Below the pieces are notes generated by a model that was given only the letters and a program-made list of their open reading frames with translations, was not told where the DNA came from and did not search any database. Made by a program: the position numbers and the translations under genes. Positions 19,501 through 25,055 of a stretch of DNA of 25,055 bases are shown here, piece by piece. Position 1 is the stretch's first letter, and every line of letters starts with the position of its first letter. Origin of the DNA: Saccoglossus kowalevskii (lineage: Eukaryota > Hemichordata > Enteropneusta > Harrimaniidae); contig NW_003140814.1 of NCBI RefSeq assembly GCF_000003605.2, positions 963,725-988,779 on the forward strand, in the 5' to 3' direction.

Positions 19501-22438
19501 GGTAGAGTAATGGATGTTGCACCAGACTAATGTTTGGTCGATCCTGGTTATAATTCTACCTTCTAATTCTTAAATGTTCGACCCCCTACCCTAGCTGAGT
19601 GTGCCACACTGGATGGAAAGTATTAGTGTTCGGCCAGGCCTGGTTGATGCCAGTATACTGTAGAATACTTTATTTTCGCTTGGAATTTATTTTCGCTATT
19701 TTCGCTGGACGAATGATTTTTTCCCTATATTTCACATTAAACTCATCAAAAATCAGTGAAAATAAATTCCATAAAAAACGGCCAAAAAGCCTTTTCAGCG
19801 AAAATAAAGTATTACACAGTAGTGCATTAAATTGTTGTTTGATAGAGGTGAATGCAAAACCCTGTCTAACATGAATATGGCTTCTGTGGCACTGTGTCAG
19901 CACTCACACTCATAATTCAAAGAAGTTGGGTGACATTCAATGCCCAAAACTGTTGCCTGGCACTTAGAAGCAAATTAAGAAAGAAAACATTTTTGAAGCC
20001 ACAAACTAAATATTTTTAGAGAAGCTGAGATCGAGAATTGTCAGTGTCAGTTTGCAACAAACTATGTATTTTAAAGGTGTTTTATATGGTTGCATAGAAC
20101 ACCTATCCAACATGATCAAGTTAGCTTAAAACTCCTGAAACTTATTAGCAATAAAGCACAATTTGTTGTGTAATTAATAATGTGGGAATTAGTCTTTTTA
20201 TAGTCAGATAAGATTTGATTGATGTGAATGTAGGATTCAACACCTGTGTTGATATGTGAGGTACATGTTAATAGACTGACATCATGACTGTGTATTACAT
20301 ACAATGTGTACGGCATGTATACAAAACATTGTTCACTGGATGGTGTTGTCAAACTTTAAATCAAGTCATCATGTCTGTTATGGGATCCATGCAGTGTCTT
20401 TAATTTAGCATACTAAAAAAAAAAAAATCGGCTGTTTGGCGTTATAAAACTATATCTGCTTTATAAAGACTTAAATTTTTCTTTTTCTTCTCCAGTGGTT
20501 TCCAGAAGTGCGACGATGTGGTTCTGCCGGAATTCCCATCATCTTAGTCGGTTGCAAAATGGATTTACGGAATGACATACATACTATTACAGAATTGGCC
20601 CAGAAAAGACAGATAACACTCACACATGAAAAAGTGAGTTTTACATTTCATATTACTTTTTAGTCCCTGTTCGGACGCAGTCCGAAAACGGGGACTTATG
20701 TTTTGACCTCTGTGTGTGAGTGAGTGCGTGCGTGTGTGCGTGCGTCCGGACCTGTATCTTAGAAATGCCTGGTCCAATCACAATCAAACTTCACACATAC
20801 ATCATACATGATAGTATACATATGCACGTCAATTTGTTTCACGATCTGATTCAAGATGGCCGAATGGCGGCCATTTTTGTGCTAAAAATCATCAAAAACA
20901 AGCATTTCTCAGCTGTTAACAGATGGATTTTGTTCAAACTTGGTATATACATTAGACGTTATAGGACCTTGATGCACATCATTTTGTTTTACGATCTGAT
21001 TCAAGATGGCCGAATGGTGGCCATTTTTGTGCTAAAAAATCATCAAAAACAAGCATTTCTCGGCTGTTTACAGATGGATTTTGTTCAAACTTGGTATATA
21101 CATTAGACATTATGAGACCTTGATGCAAATAATTTTGTTTTTTAGATAAGATTCAAAATGGCCGACTGGGCCATTTTGTTTTAATGAATGTGGTTCTCGT
21201 GCCATATTCTGACTTGCTTTCACTGATTATGTTCAAATTTTAAATATTCATTATACATCATGTCATAGATAACCATATATATTGGTTTGACGATCCTATT
21301 CAAAATGGACAAATGGTGGCCATTTTTGTGCTAAAAAATCATCAAATATCAGGCATATATATATGGATTTCGTTCAAACTTGGTACATATGTTAGACATT
21401 ACAGGTTCCTGATGCACATCATTTATTTTTCAGATCGGATTCGAATGGCTGTCTGGTAGCCATTTTGTTTTAATGATTGGGCTTCTAGAGCCACATCTCT
21501 TAAATGCTTTGACTGATTATATTCAAATTTTATATATTATAGTTATACATCATGTTATATATATATACATGTATTTAAAATGGCTGATTTTGAATGCTGT
21601 TCCAGAGCAATATCCCTCAATATGAACAAGTACTTTTTTGACGATCAGATACAAATTTCAATCATTTTAATGTTAAAAAATCATATTCCTGACATGGTTA
21701 TATTCTAGCTATATTACTATAAACAAAACTATATATATTAAATTTGATAACTAACGGGGACTGTGCCATGCATGGCTTGTTTTTATAATGAATTTCAGCA
21801 GTCACTCACTGGTATAACAAAATGACTGTCATCTCGTACATTCTGTCTGTTAATTAATCTTTACACGTACACCCTTTAAAGTGTACAAGATCAGGTAGTT
21901 AAGCATCTTATTTGATGACCAGTTTTATCGACTGTGTGGGTGGCAAATGAATGCATGCAGTGTCCTGCCTGTAATTTAACTATCGAATGTGTACTGTACT
22001 GATAATAGACCGATTGTTCTCATAACGTAAAAAAATAAACTGGCATAACATGGGTTGATAGATGGTTGCGTTATGTTTTTAGGGGAGAGCATGTTCCAAC
22101 TTTACATCAATGAATGTATGGTTGAACTGTATTTCTTTTTTGTTTTACAGGGTATACAAGTTGCCAAACAGATTGGTGCTGCTGCGTTTGTGGAATGTTC
22201 TGCCAAAAACTCCAGAAGCAGTGTCAATGAACTTTTTGAAATAGCCACTTTATCGTCGTTGGGAAAACTCAGCCTTCATAAGTCACTTAAGGGATTACCC
22301 TCACACACCAGATCACTGTCATTCAGAAGGAAAAAGAGCACTGGAGACCTGACACACCATAAGCTGAGAGTGAAAAGCACAGTGTTACAAACATCAACAG
22401 ACTCGTCTAAGTTAAACAAAAGCTGCGTTGTTATGTGA
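10445..22438 (+). CDS. RND: Rnd-type Rho family GTPase, GTPase-deficient (5 coding exons)
   Basis: The joined exons 10445..10564, 10901..10988, 17069..17178, 20496..20633 and 22151..22438 give a 247-residue protein, close to the 227-244 of vertebrate Rnd1-3. Intron phases are 0, 1, 0, 0. It has the G-domain motifs GDSRCGKS (20-27), YVPT (42-45), DTSG (67-70), GCKMDLR (125-131) and ECSAK (167-171), a basic Ser-rich tail and the CAAX box CVVM (244-247), probably farnesylated. The positions of Ras G12, A59 and Q61 are Ser22, Ser69 and Cys71. As in Rnd proteins, these should abolish GTP hydrolysis and leave a constitutively GTP-bound protein. Known Rnds act at the plasma membrane to antagonise RhoA/ROCK and loosen actin fibres, partly through p190RhoGAP. 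DNVRPLSY and the C-terminal extension separate it from Rho, Rac and Cdc42. Which vertebrate Rnd it resembles most is undecided; it is probably pre-duplication. Confidence 0.95.
10565..10900. other. RND intron 1, 336 bp
   Basis: A short intron with normal GTACGT...TTAG ends. Nothing else is recognised in it. Confidence 0.85.
10901..10988 (+). CDS. RND: RND coding exon 2 (residues 41-70)
   Basis: Acceptor ATATTGTTAG|GTGTAT and donor ACTTCAG|GTAAGA bound 88 bp. The exon encodes switch I (VYVPTIFDNSTASFEV) and LSLWDTS of the G3 motif. The effector Thr (T45) is kept. The position of RhoA Tyr42 is Ser50, unlike the Tyr of vertebrate Rnds. Confidence 0.95.
11491..12449. mobile_element. non-autonomous DNA transposon, about 0.96 kb, with ~35-bp inverted repeats
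   Basis: The left end (11491-11530) contains ACCATGGAGGTAAAAAGAGA followed by AGGAGTCACGGCC. The right end (12409-12449) carries the same sequence inverted with almost no changes. The interior is richer in CpG than its surroundings. It holds a minus-strand 62-codon acidic frame, and no complete transposase is present. Exact termini and target duplication are not resolved, and the superfamily is not identified. Confidence 0.75.
12028..12216 (-). pseudogene. ATG-less acidic reading frame inside the 0.96-kb element
   Basis: The frame runs 62 codons to TAG with no internal stop. It includes ATIDNAHEFDYDAETA, NSEDVNEIEEHITDEK and LFSICCELNDCSITKKC. The first codon is ATT followed by GCG in a context (CAAATATTGCG) one base away from a plausible ATGGCG start. 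It may be the decayed N-terminal region of the element's protein. I recognise no domain. The acidic, Cys-containing composition does not look like random AT-rich translation. Confidence 0.45.
13635..13865 (-). pseudogene. remnant transposon first exon (zinc-finger/hAT N-terminus type), frameshifted
   Basis: From ATG (13863-13865) a frame reads MSNSRNITLWFRVERPAG and on to VQDDVTTKSAKK, then stops at 13701 in a run of seven A. Shifting one frame at that run continues INSRFDAQWTTKYTWLRETS and DGK to a donor AAAG|GTAAAA at 13635. The phrase K-x-W-x-x-KY-x-WLRE resembles the start of zinc-finger regions in hAT-type and ZNF862-like proteins. The cysteines would fall in the next, missing exon. The gene is broken here. 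Confidence 0.5.
14101..14175. repeat. GAGTAGCGG subterminal repeats and short hairpin
   Basis: Three copies of GAGTAGCGG (14106, 14126, 14144) lie near the right end of the hAT-like element, the last within the hairpin GTAGCGG-CC-CCGCTAC. Subterminal repeats of this kind are usual transposase-binding sites. Confidence 0.55.
14293..14347. repeat. perfect 16-bp-arm hairpin flanked by direct repeats
   Basis: CATGGATGTACTAAGA (14301-14316) is exactly complementary to 14325-14340 with an 8-nt loop. GATTCAGG occurs directly on the left (14293-14300), and the same eight bases recur at 14340-14347, overlapping the arm by one base. This could be a tiny foldback insertion with its target duplication. 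Confidence 0.6.
15825..16195. repeat. tandem repeat of about 130 bp, nearly three copies
   Basis: GCATACTATGAAATTAATTT occurs at 15911 and 16041, and a diverged version sits near 16170. Shared flanking words (TTCAAATTTCAA, GGGAAATC, TCCTTCCT-type tracts) recur in the same order. Unit length is about 130 bp. Confidence 0.75.
16770..16813. repeat. 23-bp tandem duplication
   Basis: CTATCGGAAGGCTTTGCTTT and CTATCAGAAGGCTTTGCTTT follow each other with a 23-bp period. Confidence 0.7.
17069..17178 (+). CDS. RND: RND coding exon 3 (residues 70-106)
   Basis: Acceptor TTTCTTTCTAG|GGTGTA and donor GATAAG|GTGAGT bound 110 bp, phase 1 in and phase 0 out. The exon encodes switch II with Cys71 at the catalytic Gln position, then YDNVRPLSY and CYDISVPESLDNVVDK. 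Confidence 0.95.
19486..19565 (+). repeat. possible tRNA-derived SINE head (degraded)
   Basis: TGGTAGAGTAATGG (from 19500) resembles an RNA polymerase III A box. GGTTATAATTC, about 50 bp on, resembles a B box (GGTTCRANYCC) with two changes. The spacing fits a tRNA-like head. No cloverleaf or anticodon could be assigned, so this is not called a tRNA gene. Confidence 0.3.
19656..19821. mobile_element. MITE family A, copy 3
   Basis: The left end TACTGTAGAATACTTTATTT and right end AAATAAAGTATTACACAGTA are inverted. The interior is longer (166 bp in total) with further CGAAAATA/TATTTTCG words. TA borders both ends. Confidence 0.8.
20496..20633 (+). CDS. RND: RND coding exon 4 (residues 107-152)
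   Basis: Acceptor TTCTTCTCCAG|TGGTTT and donor GAAAAA|GTGAGT bound 138 bp in phase 0. The exon encodes WFPEVRR, the guanine-specificity motif GCKMDLR, and the Rho-type insert helix region ending ITLTHEK. Confidence 0.95.
20662..21762. mobile_element. about 1.1-kb element with 150-bp internal tandem repeats
   Basis: The left end AGTCCCTGTT and right end AACGGGGACT are inverted with one mismatch. The left end also folds (GTTCGGAC-GCA-GTCCGAAAAC). A GTGTGCGTGCGTG-rich stretch follows. Then come diverging repeats anchored by ATTCAAGATGGCCGAATGG near 20849, 20999, 21151, 21298 and 21439. The first two copies are about 95% alike over 150 bp. No transposase frame is evident, and the boundaries rest only on the short terminal match. 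Confidence 0.6.
20841..21600. repeat. tandem array, unit 141-152 bp, five or more copies
   Basis: Each unit contains ATTCAA(G/A)ATGGCC, a GGCCATTTTTGTGCTAAAAA segment and GTTCAAACTTGGTATATA. Spacings are 150, 152, 147 and 141 bp, with divergence increasing rightward. The first unit length is a multiple of three, which keeps a spurious 128-codon frame open (20720-21106). Confidence 0.8.
22151..22438 (+). CDS. RND: RND coding exon 5 (residues 153-247, stop)
   Basis: Acceptor TTTTGTTTTACAG|GGTATA opens GIQVAKQIGAAAFVECSAK, the last G-domain helix, then a tail with RSLSFRRKKST and terminal CVVM before TGA. In vertebrate Rnd3, phosphorylation of tail serines together with farnesyl recruits 14-3-3. 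The Ser/basic tail here could serve similarly (inference). Confidence 0.95.
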   Translation, partial: GIQVAKQIGAAAFVECSAKNSRSSVNELFEIATLSSLGKLSLHKSLKGLPSHTRSLSFRRKKSTGDLTHHKLRVKSTVLQTSTDSSKLNKSCVVM

Positions 22439-23219
22439 ACTTGCAATTAGAACAGAAAATGCAAAACTTAATATGACGTAAAATTTTTATTTTCATGCCA
22501 TGTGTCAGTATTTACAGTACTTCATGATAAAAAGTACATAGCTTTATGTTAATGTATCTTAACTGAGCCACCCCAGTCAGTCTTTTTTAAAAAATATCCC
22601 TGTGAGGACACAGCATGTTTTGACTGATTCTGATTCATACGCAATTCATTGTCCCATTGCTTCCGTTGTGAGAGCAGAGCCTGACCTTCAGTGTGGGACA
22701 GTGCCTTTGCAATTTACCGAACATTGACGTCAATCTGTTGACTTATCATTAAATCGCCCCCCCACTTCCATGAAATCACAATGTAGAAGGAATCGACCCA
22801 GACCTTACTCAAAAATCAGTATTTTTTTGATGAACGCCTTGAAATGACTGGGGGCTCTATAGATTTTTTCAACTCCTTGAAGTAAAAAAAAAACTTAAGT
22901 GTGTACGTGAATGGTTGATACTAAACTTAATTTATTGTGAGCAAGTGAAGTATGTTGTGAAAAAGAAGTGATCATTATACGAGTTGCAATTTTAAATCAT
23001 TTTACTAAAAAGTACAGAGATGCAAGTTTATATAGTTACTGTTTATTATGACTTTGAATTACAAGTTTTCACATGTAGTAAAAGCTTCTAGGGACTTCCA
23101 TCACTAATACAGGCTTTGTGAGTGCCTTCTGTGGTAATGGCTAAAGTTATTCTGTATTTTCAGTCAAAGAGAAGTGAATGTTTGCACCAGTGCAAGATAA
23201 ACAGTTATTTTCCAGCAAT

Positions 23220-23225
23220 AATAAA
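23220..23225 (+). terminator. candidate RND poly(A) signal
   Basis: First AATAAA after the RND stop that I found, about 780 bp downstream. A second at 23925 is possible. The site actually used cannot be decided here. Confidence 0.4.
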
Positions 23226-24053
23226 GTGAAGGGAAAAAGGACTAACAATTATTTTTTAAGGTGGTGGGAGCAAGAATCTACATGGTTTCCTATGATAATC
23301 TGTATTCTTGTAAAGACATTGTAGACCACAAGTGTATAATTGATAAACAATGGAGTTTAATTACGGTACTGTAACCACAAAGAGATGGAATTCTCCTGGT
23401 ACAACACTGAATTCTAGCCATAATTTCCACCAACCAGTAATAATAATGGTTTGATCCAACACACTGTCAGTAGTTTAGAAATGAGCAATGCTCATTTAAA
23501 GCTTGGTTTAACCATTGTTTTTTATTCGTACAAGACAACTGTAGAAATATTACAGTTGCAGTACGGAAAAGGTGCTTGCTTTATAAAACTTATTGAAAAC
23601 TAAATTAGAGCACAGTATATTGGTACAGAGAGGAATTTATGATGTACTTTGTGAATGTTTGTAAATTTTTAATGTCAAAGATATTAAAGAGTAAGAAACT
23701 TACTTAATTGTATCATTGTGTATTGATGTTTCACAACAGTTCAGAAATGCTTTCTGGTGGAAAGTGCAGTTAAAGTGCATTTATACAAGACAGAATTTGA
23801 AAAATCCGGTTTGTCTTGTAAGTAGCTTCACTACAAATGTGTTAACCCTACATTCTTCCTTCACGATTGATATGGAAAGACATTTCTTATAATAACATTA
23901 TGGCCCAGTAAGACAATCTATGAAAATAAACATTGTTTTTTTTTAAAAAAAGACAATATGAATAAGTATTAATTAAATAATGCAACCACTAGTGCACATG
24001 CTTTTCAAATTTAATACCAGCACATAAAGTGTAGGTACTACCAATACAAGGTT

Positions 24054-24059
24054 TTTATT
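24054..24059 (-). terminator. candidate GLB1 poly(A) signal
   Basis: TTTATT on the plus strand reads AATAAA on the minus strand, 87 bp beyond the GLB1 stop. This is a sensible position for a short 3' UTR. Confidence 0.55.
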
Positions 24060-24146
24060 TTCCAAGTTTTACTCTGTTCACAGCCCCACAGATTACATCT
24101 TCAATTTTTGTACATCACAGTAAACACAACCTTTGACCAGTATTGT

Positions 24147-24413
24147 TCACAGATTTCTATCAAATTCGTCGTCTGTATTCTTCTCAAGTAATGCTGTTCC
24201 ATTAATTATCGGCCTGTCAATGAACTCAATTTGACAATCTCCAGCCAGTATCCAGTTTCCATAGGAACCAGTACAGGGTGCTTTTTCCAATTCAAATAAC
24301 ACAACAGTGTTGTCTCCAGTTTGCAGTATATTAGCGGGTACATAGAGTGTCACCTGAGGTCCTACAACAGGCCAGTAACGACCAAGGTTGAATCCATTTA
24401 TGTATACCTGGCC
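24147..24413 (-). CDS. GLB1: beta-galactosidase (GLB1-type), C-terminal coding exon, partial gene
   Basis: Acceptor GTATTTACAG|GGCCAG opens an 88-residue frame ending in TAG. It starts GQVYINGFNLGRYWP and continues GPQVTLYVPANIL, ELEKAPC, CQIEFIDRPII. This is the conserved C-terminal beta-sandwich segment of glycoside hydrolase family 35 beta-galactosidases. These lysosomal enzymes remove terminal beta-galactose from gangliosides and keratan sulfate. The catalytic TIM barrel and signal peptide would be in exons beyond 25055. RYWP and the APC...C pair favour GLB1 over GLB1L. The tail after FIDRPII is shorter than in human GLB1. It converges on RND. Confidence 0.93.
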   Translation of the reverse strand, partial: GQVYINGFNLGRYWPVVGPQVTLYVPANILQTGDNTVVLFELEKAPCTGSYGNWILAGDCQIEFIDRPIINGTALLEKNTDDEFDRNL

Positions 24414-25055
24414 CTGTAAATACAGTTGAGTCATTTGTTATCCAAAATTATTACCATGTCTGTCTCGAATTGGCAACAATTTCCATGGTTATGAACAATA
24501 ACTTGCTTTGAACCCCTCAAAAAATGATTGGATTCTGGTCAGTGTTCATGTCAGTTGAATTTTTTTTTTTTTTTTTTCTGCCAAAATATTGTGAAAATAC
24601 GCCCCACACCTTTTTTGTTTTAACATTTCATAACCAAAAACAAATTTTTTTTTACCATTATGTAAGATTAAAATGACAATAGTTGAATGAAACCAACAAT
24701 TCATCGCATGAAACAACTTCAAACCACTCGCACTGCAACATATGATTATTCATGGTTATTATTCCTTTGAGTGACCATGCCTTCTTTTATACATATCTTG
24801 TGGTATTCAAATCACAATTATTAGTAACCAACAGAAGACGTTTAAAAGTATCGTTTACATACTGTAAGGGCAGCTCTGCTCACAGTTAAGTAACTCAATT
24901 TTATCTCAAAGTATATTTTTACTGCTATATGAAGTGCTTTAAACTTGGAATTCTGTACAATGCAACTTAATCCTAAATGAACAAATTGCGTAACATGCCT
25001 GGCCAAAATATTTCCTCTGAATATTCATGTTTTAAGTCACATACATGTATGCATA
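24414..25055. other. GLB1 last intron (partial)
   Basis: Intronic sequence with a T-run of about 20 at 24559-24579. No further GLB1 exon could be recognised before the window end. Confidence 0.75.

Larger units (their letters stand above)
17179..20495. other. RND intron 3, about 3.3 kb
   Basis: Normal GTGAGT...TCCAG ends. The intron contains a possible SINE remnant (about 19486-19565), MITE family A copy 3 (19656-19821) and a poly(A) run near 20415. The rest, including small unmatched frames, shows nothing recognisable. Confidence 0.8.
20634..22150. other. RND intron 4, about 1.5 kb, mostly one repetitive element
   Basis: Donor AAA|GTGAGT and acceptor TTTACAG|GG are normal. About three quarters of the intron is the element at 20662-21762. 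The rest shows nothing recognisable. Confidence 0.85.
22439..24146. other. RND 3' UTR and RND-GLB1 convergent intergenic region
   Basis: The 1.7 kb between two stop codons on opposite strands must hold both 3' ends. Plus-strand AATAAA occurs at 23220-23225 and 23925-23930. The minus-strand signal for GLB1 is at 24054-24059. No coding region or repeat is recognised. Confidence 0.8.

Noticed and set aside
19572-19585. GTTCGACCCCC as a tRNA T-loop
   Set aside because: No matching acceptor, D or anticodon arms could be drawn around it.
20706-20750. GTGTGTGAGTGAGTGCGTGCG tract as an independent microsatellite
   Set aside because: It sits at a fixed place inside the larger element at 20662-21762 and is better treated as part of it.
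20720-21106. 128-codon plus-strand frame in RND intron 4
   Set aside because: It is generated by 150-bp repeats whose length is a multiple of three, begins in a simple GTGCGT repeat, and matches no protein type I know.

Overview
The window looks like AT-rich nuclear DNA from an invertebrate animal. Short protein-coding exons with GT/AG junctions are separated by introns of up to about 6 kb that are littered with small transposon copies. The repeat types and the abundant palindromic words TACATGTA and TACCGGTA suggest a marine invertebrate, perhaps a lophotrochozoan or an invertebrate deuterostome. The sequence alone does not fix the phylum.

Three genes are present. (1) On the minus strand, from 9948 leftward past the window edge, lies a VAT1-type zinc-free medium-chain oxidoreductase. 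Five coding exons give 334 residues, and only the C-terminal exon or exons are missing. (2) On the plus strand, 10445..22438, lies a complete five-exon Rho-family GTPase of the Rnd type. It has 247 residues, lost-hydrolysis substitutions and a CVVM prenylation box. (3) On the minus strand, 24147..24413, lies the last coding exon of a lysosomal-type beta-galactosidase (GLB1). VAT1 and RND are head to head with 496 bp between their start codons. RND and GLB1 are tail to tail.

The main biological observation is that VAT1 and RND2 are also divergent neighbours in human, on 17q21 near BRCA1 (from memory). This pair therefore looks like an old, orientation-preserving linkage that shares a promoter region here.

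The rest is intronic or intergenic. VAT1 intron 4 (300..6419) holds at least five short inverted-repeat elements and a candidate alternative last exon (4901..5046) in the correct phase with a poly(A) signal behind it. RND intron 2 (10989..17068) holds an approximately 0.96-kb inverted-repeat element with an ATG-less acidic reading frame, an approximately 1.3-kb hAT-like deletion derivative with a decayed zinc-finger-type first exon, a 130-bp tandem repeat and a perfect hairpin. RND intron 3 carries a third copy of one MITE family and a possible tRNA-derived SINE remnant. RND intron 4 holds an approximately 1.1-kb element built of 150-bp repeats. I saw no CRISPR array, rRNA gene or intact tRNA gene, and no exotic new system beyond these points.
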